Shown in pieces: positions 9,223 to 17,939 of a stretch of 64,000 nucleotides of DNA (position 1 is its first letter; each line of letters begins with the position of its first letter). The stretch lies in the NCBI RefSeq assembly GCF_001767255.1, contig NZ_CP017639.1:1448875-1512874 (forward strand), written 5' to 3'. The notes beneath the pieces were generated by a model that saw only the letters and a list, made by a program, of their open reading frames with translations, did not search any database and was not told the DNA's origin. The translations under genes and the position numbers were made by a program. Source of the stretch: Corynebacterium sp. NML98-0116. GTDB taxonomy: Bacteria; Actinomycetota; Actinomycetes; Mycobacteriales; Mycobacteriaceae.

Positions 9223-9244
9223 CCCAATATTCGCCCAATAATTA

Positions 9245-9291
9245 TCGACGTCCACTTCCCCACAGCCTGCTGCGGTGAAAGGGGACGTCGA
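9245..9291 (+). terminator. Likely terminator after ferritin
   Basis: TCGACGTCC at 9245-9253 pairs with GGACGTCGA at 9283-9291, followed by AATATTTTGCC. The loop is long (29 bases), so strength is uncertain. Confidence 0.5.
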
Positions 9292-9327
9292 ATATTTTGC
9301 CTCACGACGTTTCATCCCAGGAGCCCC

Positions 9328-10734
9328 ATGCCTTTGCCGCCTTTGACCCGAATTATCGCCTGTGCCACTACTCTTGCTCTTGCTGCGACCGGTCTTTCGA
9401 TTCCTGTCGCACACGCACAAGCGAACTCGATTTTGCCTGCCTGGCCTACGATCCGGCCGCATGGCCCTGAAGATCTTCCGACGAAGCCAAAGCAAAAACC
9501 GATGAAGATGCCAGATGGCACCGTCGTCCAAATCATGGGTGATGTGCTCGGCCCGTGGGCTGCACATGTCGGCATTGGGGCCGGCGACTTGGGCGCCATG
9601 ACACCGCTCAACGGTGACGAATTCGCGATGATCTTCGGCGACTCATTCCGCGGCAAAAAGTTTGGGGAAGGCGACTGGATCAGCCCCATTGGCGTGGTTG
9701 CGCGAATGAATAACGGACAGATCGAAATCCTTCGCCCGCTCAAGGGGCACCGTGACGCATACGGCCTGATCAACTACTACCGCGAGGAAGGCGACAAGCT
9801 AACGCTCATCCCGTCGGATGTGATCAACATCAACGGCACGCTCTACATGCAAGGCATGTGGAACCGCGGCATCGGCAATGTGCTCGAGACACAGACATGG
9901 AAGTCCACCGATGAAGGGAAAACGTGGAAGAGCATTGGGCGCACTCCCAACCATTACCTCAATGGACTTGGCCAGCTCATTTCCTGGGAAAAGGGCCCGG
10001 ACGGCTACATCTATGCAGTGATGTCGGGCTTCCAGCGCAAACACGACGTGTACCTGGCTCGCTTTACCGAGGACCAGATCGGCGACCAGCCAAGTTGGGA
10101 ACTGTTTAATCCGAACACCGGCGAGTGGGGCAACGAAGCTGGCGCGATCCTGCACGGTAACAAGATCAAGGCCGGCGAGATGAACCTGCGCTTCATCGAC
10201 AACCACTGGGTGTTCGTGATGTTCAACGAGGCCACGCTCGCCGTCGAGGTCCGCATTTCGGATACGCTGCCACAAAGCTGGAACGACGTGCCTGTCGCGA
10301 CAATCGCCAAGAATGGCTACTGGGACTTTCAGCAGACGCCGATGAATTTCTCCCAACCTTACGGTGGGTACATCGTACCGGGTTCCACGATCGCGAACCT
10401 CGACGTCGTCATTTCGCAGTGGAACACGAACACCAACGAGCGCTACATGTCGACGCAGTTCAACGTCAAGGGCCTGGACACGTTCTTCGGTATTGACCCT
10501 GAATCGATGCGCCCGCACGACCAAAACGATGTCGACGTCAACGTCACACCAAACCCACCGCAGACCGACGACATGGACGCCGAAGATAACCTGATGTCCT
10601 CGGAGGGCAGTTCTAAGACGAAGGCGGCACTCATCACGGTTGGTGTGCTCGCCGGGCTGGGCTTAATCGCTGCGGTGGCGTGGCCTACTATCCGTCAGTA
10701 TCTACCACCGCAGCTGCAGCAACTCGTGGGCTAG
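9328..10734 (+). CDS. Secreted, membrane-anchored DUF4185 protein
   Basis: A 468-residue surface protein of unknown function. A signal peptide (basic start, hydrophobic TTLALAATGLSIPVAHAQA, cleavage likely after AHA) is followed by a DUF4185 beta-propeller-like domain. This domain has sialidase-like features such as TWKSTDEGKTWKSIG (Asp-box-like) near residue 195. A charged linker and a C-terminal transmembrane helix (AALITVGVLAGLGLIAAVA) would hold it at the cell surface. The family resembles glycosyl hydrolases in fold, but no activity can be claimed from the sequence. Its stop overlaps the stop of the convergent peroxidase gene through a shared CTAG. Confidence 0.8.
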   Translation: MPLPPLTRIIACATTLALAATGLSIPVAHAQANSILPAWPTIRPHGPEDLPTKPKQKPMKMPDGTVVQIMGDVLGPWAAHVGIGAGDLGAMTPLNGDEFAMIFGDSFRGKKFGEGDWISPIGVVARMNNGQIEILRPLKGHRDAYGLINYYREEGDKLTLIPSDVININGTLYMQGMWNRGIGNVLETQTWKSTDEGKTWKSIGRTPNHYLNGLGQLISWEKGPDGYIYAVMSGFQRKHDVYLARFTEDQIGDQPSWELFNPNTGEWGNEAGAILHGNKIKAGEMNLRFIDNHWVFVMFNEATLAVEVRISDTLPQSWNDVPVATIAKNGYWDFQQTPMNFSQPYGGYIVPGSTIANLDVVISQWNTNTNERYMSTQFNVKGLDTFFGIDPESMRPHDQNDVDVNVTPNPPQTDDMDAEDNLMSSEGSSKTKAALITVGVLAGLGLIAAVAWPTIRQYLPPQLQQLVG

Positions 10735-11693
10735 CGCAGCTCGTCCCTCACGTAATCCTCGACGTTTTCCATGAATGCCTTCGGCGGGGCAAAGAAGTTG
10801 CACCCGGTGAGTGCCGTGGAAAAGTCGAGGATTCTGTCGTAGTTGCCAACTGGCTCGCCGATGAACATGCGTCGCAGCATCCGCTCGGTGATGGCGACGT
10901 CTTTTGCGTAGCTCATAAAGAATGTGCCCTGCTGGCCGGCTGCGTCACCGAAGGTGAGGTTGTTGCGGACGATCTCCAACGATTCGCCGTCTTCATCTTC
11001 GATCGAGTTCACAGCGACGTGGCTGTTGGCCGGTTTCGCGTCGTCGTCGAACTCGATGTCTTCGTGCTTCGTTCGGCCGATGACGCGCTCCTGCTCCTCG
11101 ACGGGCAAATCGTCCCAGGCTTTCAGATCGTGGACGTACTTTTGCAGCACGATGTGGCTGCCACCCGCCCACTTTCCTTCGCGGATAATCGCCGTTGCGA
11201 TGCCGTCTTGGCCACGCGGGGACTCGGTGCCGTCGACAAACCCGAGTGGGTCGCGGAAGTCCTGGTACTGGAAGGCGTGCGTCTCATCGAAGTCTTCGAT
11301 GGCGTCGCCGAGCTGTTTCGTGATGCGGCGCGCAAGTTCGAAGGCGACGTCGTATTCGTCGGCACGAATGTGGAAGAACAGGTCGCCCGGTGTCGACGGC
11401 GCGTGGTGCTTCTCTCCTTGCAGTTCAACGAACTCGTGGAGGCCTTCGGGCTTTTCCACGGTGAAGAGGCGATCCCACATCTTGGCACCGATGCCGAGCA
11501 CTGCGCTCAAGTGAGCCTCGGGCCAGCGGAAGCCGACGCCGTTGACGAGCCCCGCGAGGCCACCGATGATGTCCACCACCTCCCCCTCATGACCCGGCGC
11601 GATGGACAACGTCAAAAAGATTGCGTCTTTTGACTGCGGCAGGATGACGTTCTGGGAGACTTCTGTCGAATGTATGTCGCTCATAGGTGCCAT
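10731..11693 (-). CDS. Dye-decolourising (DyP-type) haem peroxidase
   Basis: About 320 residues of a DyP-family peroxidase. The diagnostic distal motif GFVDGTESPRG (GxxDG) lies near residue 155, and the proximal haem histidine is in NSHVAVN near residue 225. No signal peptide or Tat motif is seen, so this is a cytoplasmic or encapsulin-cargo type rather than EfeB. The start is one of a pair of adjacent ATGs (11696 or 11693); the second is better spaced from AGGGG at 11704-11700. A third ATG (MSDIHST) is also possible. It is divergent from the MFS gene, with overlapping upstream regions. Confidence 0.88.
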   Translation of the reverse strand: MAPMSDIHSTEVSQNVILPQSKDAIFLTLSIAPGHEGEVVDIIGGLAGLVNGVGFRWPEAHLSAVLGIGAKMWDRLFTVEKPEGLHEFVELQGEKHHAPSTPGDLFFHIRADEYDVAFELARRITKQLGDAIEDFDETHAFQYQDFRDPLGFVDGTESPRGQDGIATAIIREGKWAGGSHIVLQKYVHDLKAWDDLPVEEQERVIGRTKHEDIEFDDDAKPANSHVAVNSIEDEDGESLEIVRNNLTFGDAAGQQGTFFMSYAKDVAITERMLRRMFIGEPVGNYDRILDFSTALTGCNFFAPPKAFMENVEDYVRDELR

Positions 11694-11746
11694 CATATGC
11701 CCCTATGCTCTTTCGCCACTGGCGACCACCCGGTAGAGTCAGTGCG

Positions 11747-13189
11747 ATGGAGACTTCCCGCAGCACAGGGCCCTGGGCGGCGTTGTGGTCGATGATGGTC
11801 GGGTTTTTCGTGATTCTGGTGGACTCGACGATCGTTGCCGTCGCTATTCCTGCGATTTCCACCGCGTTTAACGCCACCTACAGCCAGATTATCTGGGTGA
11901 ACAGTTCGTACTTGCTGGCGTACGCGGTGCCGCTGCTGATTACGGGGCGGCTCGGTGACAGGGTGGGACCACGAACTGTCTACCTGTGTGGCTTGAGCCT
12001 GTTCACGGTCGCCTCGCTGGCGTGCGGCTTGGCAACCTCGATCGAGGCACTGATTCTTGCCCGGGCTGTGCAGGGCTTTGGCGGTGCCCTAGTGACACCG
12101 CAGACGATGTCGGTGATGCTGCGCACGTTCGCACCGCAGCAGCGGGGTGGCGCCATGGGCGTCTGGGGCGCAACGGCAGGGGTAGCGACAATCGTTGGGC
12201 CGCTGCTCGGCGGTCTCCTCGTGGACGCCTGGGGCTGGGCGTGGATCTTCATCATCAACGTCCCGGTGGGCATTGTTGGCATCGCATTGGCGTGGGCCTT
12301 CGTGCCGAAGCTCGAGCAGAATGCACGGACGTTTGACTGGGTTGGCGTCGCTCTGTCGGCTTCGGGCATGTTCTGCCTGGTGTTCGGCATCCAGGAAGGA
12401 CAGACATTTTCGTGGAGCTTCGCCATCGTTGCACTCATTTGCGCCGGCGCCGTGTTGCTGTCGCTCTTCGTATGGTGGCAAGCGAAAACCACCCGGGATC
12501 CATTGGTGCCGTTGGAGCTGTTTTCTGACCGAAACTTTTCCCTCGCCTGCGTAGCAATTTCTACGGTTGGGTTTGCAATCTCCACCTACGTCATTCCGTG
12601 GATGATCTACGTGCAAAACGTGCAACACTACTCGCCAACCCAAGCAGCGTTGCTCCTGCTTCCCGCGGGATTGATTTCTGGATGCTTCTCGCCTTGGGTC
12701 GGCAAGCTCACCAACACGCATCAGCCCAAGCCGTTCGCGATCGCAGGGCTCTCGCTCGTCGCGGTCGCGATTGGTGCCGCGGCCTTCATTACCGACCCGA
12801 GTGTCTCCCCAATGTGGTTACTCGCGGTCTCCGTGATCAACGGGTTTGGCAACTCCATGGTGTGGGGGCCATTGTCCATGATCGCGACGCGAAACCTCGA
12901 TCCGCGCCTGGCAGGGGCGGGCTCCAGCGTATATAACACCGTGCGCCAACTTGGCGCGGTCATTGGCTCTGCAGGTATCGCGGCAATGATGTCGCAGCAG
13001 CTCACGCGCCAGCTCGGGCCGACGGCTGCCGACTTTTCCGGCGGCGGGAGCACCCAAGCGCTCCCCGACGTGCTTCACCAACCATTCGCGCAGGCGATGT
13101 CCACGTCTATGCTTCTGCCGTTGAGCCTCGTCATCGTTGGTGTACTGGTTTCCACCAGATTTGTGCGCACCCAGTCTTGGAACGATTAA
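11747..13189 (+). CDS. MFS drug-type exporter, EmrB/QacA (DHA2) family
   Basis: A 480-residue proton-driven exporter with about 14 hydrophobic segments. DHA2 signs are visible: LDSTI-like VDSTIVAVAIPAI in helix 1, GRLGDRVGPR in the loop 2-3 motif A, and RAVQGFGGALVTPQ in motif B/C. ATG 11747 (METSRSTGP) is chosen over earlier in-frame codons, which overlap the divergent peroxidase start. TAGAGT at 11733-11738 sits 8 bases before it, so a leaderless message is plausible. The substrate cannot be deduced. The stop shares TTAA with the convergent acetyltransferase. Confidence 0.87.
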   Translation: METSRSTGPWAALWSMMVGFFVILVDSTIVAVAIPAISTAFNATYSQIIWVNSSYLLAYAVPLLITGRLGDRVGPRTVYLCGLSLFTVASLACGLATSIEALILARAVQGFGGALVTPQTMSVMLRTFAPQQRGGAMGVWGATAGVATIVGPLLGGLLVDAWGWAWIFIINVPVGIVGIALAWAFVPKLEQNARTFDWVGVALSASGMFCLVFGIQEGQTFSWSFAIVALICAGAVLLSLFVWWQAKTTRDPLVPLELFSDRNFSLACVAISTVGFAISTYVIPWMIYVQNVQHYSPTQAALLLLPAGLISGCFSPWVGKLTNTHQPKPFAIAGLSLVAVAIGAAAFITDPSVSPMWLLAVSVINGFGNSMVWGPLSMIATRNLDPRLAGAGSSVYNTVRQLGAVIGSAGIAAMMSQQLTRQLGPTAADFSGGGSTQALPDVLHQPFAQAMSTSMLLPLSLVIVGVLVSTRFVRTQSWND

Positions 13190-13605
13190 TCTTCCAGGGA
13201 AATCATGTACACAGGTGGCTCAATCTTGAAGTAGCCGAGGTGCTCCCAGAAAGCACGCCCTGCGTCATTTCCTTCCGCCACCATCAGGTGCACTGCGGGG
13301 GCCTTGCGCTCGCGCAGCCAGTCCACGCAGCCGTCGGAAAGCAGGCGCCCAACGCCGCCTCCCCGTGCGTTAGGACGCACACCGGTCATGTGGATCCACC
13401 CGCGGTGGCCGTCGAAACCTACGATGGTCGCGCCGTCGACGACACCTTGGGGGGACTCCGCTACGAGTACTGTGCTGCCGGGGCTTTCCATCGCAAGATC
13501 GAAGTCAGTCGGCGGGTCGTTCCATTCCTGGGTAATGCCAGATTCGTCCCAAACATCCACGACCGCCTGGCGGTCCTCAGGGCGGGCTTCACGCAATGTG
13601 TACAT
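13186..13605 (-). CDS. GNAT family N-acetyltransferase
   Basis: A 139-residue acetyl-CoA-dependent acetyltransferase. The acetyl-CoA-binding motif A is GVRPNARGGGVGRLL (RxxGxG/A form) near residue 80, and the C-terminal AEGNDAGRAFWEHLGYFKIE is the usual motif B. The start at 13605 (MYTLREARPED) is chosen because the family begins with such a segment; the longer frame upstream overlaps the divergent gene at 13643 antisense. Substrate unknown. Confidence 0.85.
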   Translation of the reverse strand: MYTLREARPEDRQAVVDVWDESGITQEWNDPPTDFDLAMESPGSTVLVAESPQGVVDGATIVGFDGHRGWIHMTGVRPNARGGGVGRLLSDGCVDWLRERKAPAVHLMVAEGNDAGRAFWEHLGYFKIEPPVYMISLED

Positions 13606-13642
13606 AACAGGTAAGAATAAACGCTGAAAGGTAGAGCATGAA

Positions 13643-14440
13643 ATGCGACGCAAACCCCGCACCCAAAAGAAATCCATTACGGGAACATTCCCCGTAGACA
13701 CCGGCAGAGCGACCATCATCGCCGACAAACTTCGCGACGGCGGCTACACCCTCGAACTCAACCGCGTCCCCAGCTCCTACGTTGTACTCGGTGCGCCGGA
13801 GGTGCTGACGTTCGACTACATGCAGTGGATCACGGGATTCATCCGCCCCGGCGACACCGTGCCCTCGGATTTCCGCGCAGTCCACCTCGGCGGGGCCGCG
13901 TGCACGCTGCCTGCATACTTCGCACACCGTTACCCCCAAAGCCACCAGACGGCAGTGGAGATCGACCGGGAACTCGCACAACTCGTACGCTGGGCATTTC
14001 AGGAGAACCTCGAGCCGGTCACAATCCGCTGCGCCGAAGCACGTGCTTTCACTCATGCCTGCCAACCACGCAGCCTTGACCTCATCGTTCGCGACGTTTT
14101 CAGCGGCCCCTCCACCCCTCGCCCGCTGACCACCGTCGAGTTTTTCCGCGCGTGCACCGTGGCACTGCGCCCGGGAGGCATCTACATCGCAAACATCGGC
14201 GATAGGCAGCAGCTTCCAAACACTCGCGCGGAGATAGCCGGGCTCCTCGAAGTGTTCTCTTACGCGGTGGCCGTCGCGCCGCCAGCAATGCTCGACGGCC
14301 ACGAGTACGGCAACGTCATCGTCGCAGCGAGCAACACCCCCTTAGTTTTCGACGCCACCACCGCCCCTTCCCTTGCCGTCAAGGATGGCACGACGCTGCT
14401 CGACGGCGCTTCCACTCGCCGCCTTGCCCGGCGCGACTAA
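13643..14440 (+). CDS. Spermidine-synthase-like SAM-binding protein
   Basis: A 265-residue Rossmann-fold protein related to the spermidine synthase and fused spermidine-synthase-domain families. The nucleotide-binding segment is AVHLGGAACTLPAYFAHR, followed by the acidic strand end AVEID, and LDLIVRDVFSGPSTPRPL with a later GGIYIANIGD complete the fold. Typical polyamine synthases have DxxD-type active-site acids; these are hard to see, so a polyamine product is doubtful. Such proteins in actinobacteria are often annotated as methyltransferases of unknown substrate. AAAGG lies about 10 bases before the ATG. The stop overlaps the convergent MFS stop. Confidence 0.75.
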   Translation: MRRKPRTQKKSITGTFPVDTGRATIIADKLRDGGYTLELNRVPSSYVVLGAPEVLTFDYMQWITGFIRPGDTVPSDFRAVHLGGAACTLPAYFAHRYPQSHQTAVEIDRELAQLVRWAFQENLEPVTIRCAEARAFTHACQPRSLDLIVRDVFSGPSTPRPLTTVEFFRACTVALRPGGIYIANIGDRQQLPNTRAEIAGLLEVFSYAVAVAPPAMLDGHEYGNVIVAASNTPLVFDATTAPSLAVKDGTTLLDGASTRRLARRD

Positions 14441-15735
14441 GCCAGCTGCTGCGCTTCCGGCACCCAAAGCTTGCGGGCCCCGCGGAACGTTGCGCTCACT
14501 CCGAACAGCACCAACAATGTGAACACCGGCACAGAAACAAAACCGTAGCCGTAGGAGCCGAAGTAGTCTTTCACCCACCCCCAGACAGCCGCACCAATTG
14601 AAAGCCCAATTGGGTAGGCCATCCCCAGCGTGCCCCAAATCTTCGAGAACTCTTTCTGGCCAAACGAATGCTCTGCGATCAGTGGTGGGGCGACGGTGCC
14701 GCTTGCAGTACCGAGGAAGATGAAGATCACGAAGAACACGTAAGGCAGGAGCGTGGTCATGTATGCCCACGCCGCGGTCGCGCCGGCCGCAATCAGCAGC
14801 ATGATCCACAGGGCCCGCTCCAGGCCGATTTTATCGATGAACCAGCCAAGAAACGGTTTGAACACGATCAGACAAATCGTTGCCGTGATAATGATTGTTG
14901 AAATTTCCTCTGGGCGAAGCTCCACACCCCACGGCTTGCCAGAAAGATAGTTCACGAAGTGTTGCGTCATCCCGTAGATCGCGCCCAACAACAGCAATGA
15001 GGCCGCCAATACGTAGAACCAGATGCTGCCAAAAGCCTCCCGCTGCGTCATTCCCGGCTCGTTACCAGTTTTCGTGGTCACTTCATCTGCCGGTGCCACC
15101 TCCGCACCGTACGGGCGTAGGCCGAGATCCTCAGGATTGCTGCGGATCAGGAACAACGCCGGTCCCGTTGTCAGCACAACCATTGCGACGGCCATAATCA
15201 CCATCGAGGTCCTCCATCCAACGGTTCTCAGCAGGATCGGCACTACTACGCCGAGGATCACACCGCCCACTCCTGTTCCCGCCAGGACGATGCCCAACAC
15301 GGTTCCTCGTTTAGCCACAAACCAGCGATTGATAACGACGATCGGGACGTACTGCAGCGAAAGCCCCACGCCGATACCAATGACGATTCCGGCTGCATAA
15401 AACCACCACAGAGATTGTGCGGCGGAAAAGACAACCAAGCCACCCGCAGCAATGAGACCACCAAGGACCAACAAGCCAGGCGCCTTGATTCGGTCAATGA
15501 GCATGCCAGCCACCGGCATTGACGCCGCGGAAGCGAAGCCATACAAAGTGAAATAAATCATGAACGCACCTGCACGGGTCCCAGGAAAGTCCCCGAGCAC
15601 CGCCGGTGTAAAGAAACTCAGACCAGTCAGCGTTATTGAAAACGCCACCTCTACCAGCAAGGCACCGATAATGACCATCAGGTGACGTGCCGGGATTTTC
15701 CCAGCGGATTGAATATGCCCTTCAGTCGCAGCCAT
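14437..15735 (-). CDS. MFS transporter of the oxalate/formate antiporter (OFA) family
   Basis: A 432-residue 12-helix MFS protein. Family-like features are the YFTLYGFASAASMPVAG segment in helix 2, GIGVGLSLQYVPIVVINRWF (the family's NRWF after helix 4) and GTVLGIVLAGTGVGG in helix 5. The start is ATG 15735 (MAATEGHIQ) with GAGGGAG about 10 bases upstream; the longer frame extends antisense into the FUSC gene. The family exchanges oxalate, formate, lactate or similar monocarboxylates; the true substrate is unknown. Its presence a few kilobases from formate dehydrogenase is suggestive but not proof of a link. Confidence 0.8.
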   Translation of the reverse strand: MAATEGHIQSAGKIPARHLMVIIGALLVEVAFSITLTGLSFFTPAVLGDFPGTRAGAFMIYFTLYGFASAASMPVAGMLIDRIKAPGLLVLGGLIAAGGLVVFSAAQSLWWFYAAGIVIGIGVGLSLQYVPIVVINRWFVAKRGTVLGIVLAGTGVGGVILGVVVPILLRTVGWRTSMVIMAVAMVVLTTGPALFLIRSNPEDLGLRPYGAEVAPADEVTTKTGNEPGMTQREAFGSIWFYVLAASLLLLGAIYGMTQHFVNYLSGKPWGVELRPEEISTIIITATICLIVFKPFLGWFIDKIGLERALWIMLLIAAGATAAWAYMTTLLPYVFFVIFIFLGTASGTVAPPLIAEHSFGQKEFSKIWGTLGMAYPIGLSIGAAVWGWVKDYFGSYGYGFVSVPVFTLLVLFGVSATFRGARKLWVPEAQQLA

Positions 15736-15885
15736 GTCCGCTACTCCCTCGCAGTCAAAAGAGAATTTGAATGGACTTAGTGTGCGTCCGCCTCCGACAC
15801 AATTGGCGTTTTTGGGTTCTGTGACAGAGGGCTGGCAGAGGGCTAAGGTAACAACTCTGTTACTTCCGGGAGAAAGGGCTGATCT

Positions 15886-16944
15886 TTGAACCATTTTCGC
15901 GCCATGTTCACGATGGCACCCGCACGCCGGGACCATATCCCTGCCTTCCGCACAGCCGCCGGAGTAGCCATCCCACTCCTACTCCTGCTCTGGATCGGCC
16001 GCTTCGACCTTGCCATCTACGCCAACTTTGGCGCGTTTACGGGTGTTTATGGACGCCACGAAACCCGACAGGATAGGGCACGCCACCAGCTCCTTGCAGG
16101 TACCGCCATCGTGGTCGCGATCGCAATCGGCGCGACAATGTCTTGGACCCACGCAAACCAGTGGCTCATTATGCTCATCTCTGCCATCGCGTCCTCGGTG
16201 TGGGCGACCATCGCGCTGTGGTCAGGTACACGCCCAACCGGGTCCGTCTTCGTACTCTTCGCAATCGCCGCGGTGGGGTCCCTTGCCCACCCGGCACACC
16301 CACTGATCGCTACAGCAGTCGCTGCTGCGACGGCCGGTCTTTGCTTTGGGCTCGGGAGAATATCGCACCTCATAGGGGAAGGTCCCAATGTGCGTGAACC
16401 GCGAGGGGAGGAAGTGGGCGTCGATAAGCAGGCGCTGAAGCGAGAGGCAGCGCGATTCTTCCTCGCTCCCCTGCTCGCTGGAACGATCGGCATCATCTCC
16501 GTCGCTCTCATTGACCCGCTGTCGCACTTCTACTGGGCGATGGTCGCTGCGGTAGTGCCGCTGGTCAACAACCGCTACCGCGTGCAGTACTTTCGTGCCT
16601 TGCAACGTATGCTCGGCACCCTTTCCGGCATTCTCGTCGCCGGGTTCCTCCTCTCGCACCACATGCAGGAATGGCAGTTCGTGATATGGATCATCATCCT
16701 GCAGTTCTTGACCGAAACCTATGTCACCCGCAACTACACGCTGGCAGCGAGCTTCATCACCCCGACCGCCCTGCTGATGATCCAAGCCGTCGAACCTGCC
16801 CCCGTCGCGCCAATGCTCCTTGCGCGCAGTGCGGAAACCATCCTCGGTGCTGCCTCAGCGCTCGTAATTATCGCCATCGGATATACCAGAACCAACCCGC
16901 ACTTGGTACGCCAACGCCTCAAGGCTGCCACCCCTAAAGCCTAA
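15886..16944 (+). CDS. FUSC-family inner membrane protein
   Basis: A 352-residue protein with two bundles of hydrophobic helices separated by a charged stretch (residues about 160-185), as in the fusaric acid resistance/aromatic acid exporter family. The first bundle contains FDLAIYANFGAFTGVYGRHE, a conserved segment in actinobacterial members. TTG 15886 is the likely start because AAAGGG lies 7 bases upstream; ATG 15904 (MFTMAPARR) is the alternative. No partner membrane-fusion gene is nearby. Substrate unknown. Confidence 0.8.
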   Translation: MNHFRAMFTMAPARRDHIPAFRTAAGVAIPLLLLLWIGRFDLAIYANFGAFTGVYGRHETRQDRARHQLLAGTAIVVAIAIGATMSWTHANQWLIMLISAIASSVWATIALWSGTRPTGSVFVLFAIAAVGSLAHPAHPLIATAVAAATAGLCFGLGRISHLIGEGPNVREPRGEEVGVDKQALKREAARFFLAPLLAGTIGIISVALIDPLSHFYWAMVAAVVPLVNNRYRVQYFRALQRMLGTLSGILVAGFLLSHHMQEWQFVIWIIILQFLTETYVTRNYTLAASFITPTALLMIQAVEPAPVAPMLLARSAETILGAASALVIIAIGYTRTNPHLVRQRLKAATPKA

Positions 16945-16947
16945 GGC

Positions 16948-17445
16948 CTAAACCTCAAACCGATACTCGGAGCCATACCGCGGCTGGTACAGCGCCGCAT
17001 ACTCCACATCCACAGCCCTGAAGTGTGGCGATGTCACTTCAGCAAGTGCCTGGATATAGTCCCCTACGATCGCCTTCGGCAGGCGCAGCCCCATCGTTAG
17101 GTGCGGAATCCACCGAGCACCACGGCCATCGGGATTGAGCTCGTTGAGCTCCCGCGCTGCTCGCTCAAGCTCGTCCGGGCCCTGCAGCAGCCACGCCACC
17201 GTCTGCTTCGACTTCGTCCCGAACACCACCGTGCCTACCCTGTCCAGACGCGCAGGCAATAACTGGGGCAGGAGTTCCCCTGCTCGGGCGATCACCTTTC
17301 GAGCCATCTGAGGAGCGAACGTCACCGACACGTGCGGGCGCTGCTGCTGAACGGGAAATCCGCGCTGCGCCAGCTCCTCATAAATCTTGCGAATCTCCTG
17401 CTCCTGCGTCTTCGGCAAGCGCAGCAAAATGTTCTCCGGGGACAT
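16948..17445 (-). CDS. 2'-5' RNA ligase / 2H phosphoesterase family protein
   Basis: 165 residues with the two HxT/S motifs that define 2H phosphoesterases: HVSVTF near residue 38 and HLTMGL near residue 116, on a protein of the usual length. Members act on cyclic phosphodiester bonds in RNA or nucleotides. It begins 6 bases after the upstream small gene, so the two form an operon. The natural substrate is not known. Confidence 0.82.
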   Translation of the reverse strand: MSPENILLRLPKTQEQEIRKIYEELAQRGFPVQQQRPHVSVTFAPQMARKVIARAGELLPQLLPARLDRVGTVVFGTKSKQTVAWLLQGPDELERAARELNELNPDGRGARWIPHLTMGLRLPKAIVGDYIQALAEVTSPHFRAVDVEYAALYQPRYGSEYRFEV

Positions 17446-17451
17446 ACGACC

Positions 17452-17793
17452 TCACTCGTTGATGTCTTTCAGGTCCACGATAACGTCGGGGTTGCCGAAC
17501 GCCTTGCGGACACGCTCGAGGGCATCGGGAAGGCTCAGCCCGTCGGCGGCAGCGCTTAAGATCACGTCTTGTAGGTCGCCTCCTCGGCCCCAATCTTTGT
17601 AGTCATCAAACCCATATCCAGTGCCGGTGAGCACTTTGTCATCGTTGAACTTCAGCGCCATGACACCGTTTCCAACCCGCCACATCCACCCCGTCCCTGG
17701 GCAAGGCTCACTGGTTTTCGCTTTGCAACATGGCGTCGGAATCATCTCGAGACCCATGTACCGGTAGCGATCATCACTGTCATTGCTTGCCAT
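17452..17793 (-). CDS. Conserved hypothetical protein with a CC...C motif
   Basis: A 113-residue soluble protein I do not recognise. The N-terminal part holds three cysteines in IPTPCCKAKTSEPCPGTGW, which could bind a metal. The C-terminal half is helical (LPDALERVRKAFGNPDVIVD). Codon use and composition look like a real gene, and it is followed within 6 bases by the 2H phosphoesterase, suggesting co-expression and perhaps a shared RNA-related role. No signal peptide or membrane helix. Confidence 0.65.
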   Translation of the reverse strand: MASNDSDDRYRYMGLEMIPTPCCKAKTSEPCPGTGWMWRVGNGVMALKFNDDKVLTGTGYGFDDYKDWGRGGDLQDVILSAAADGLSLPDALERVRKAFGNPDVIVDLKDINE

Positions 17794-17939
17794 GTTCGTC
17801 GAGCGCCTCCACCCTCAAGTGATTGTCTGCCACGTCTCAACGTACCAAACCGCCAGAAAGTTCGTTCATTTGTTCGAATCGTGCCGATCTGTGTCGGCGG
17901 GGGTTGATAGGGTGAGAGCAACTCACGAAAGGAGGGGTC

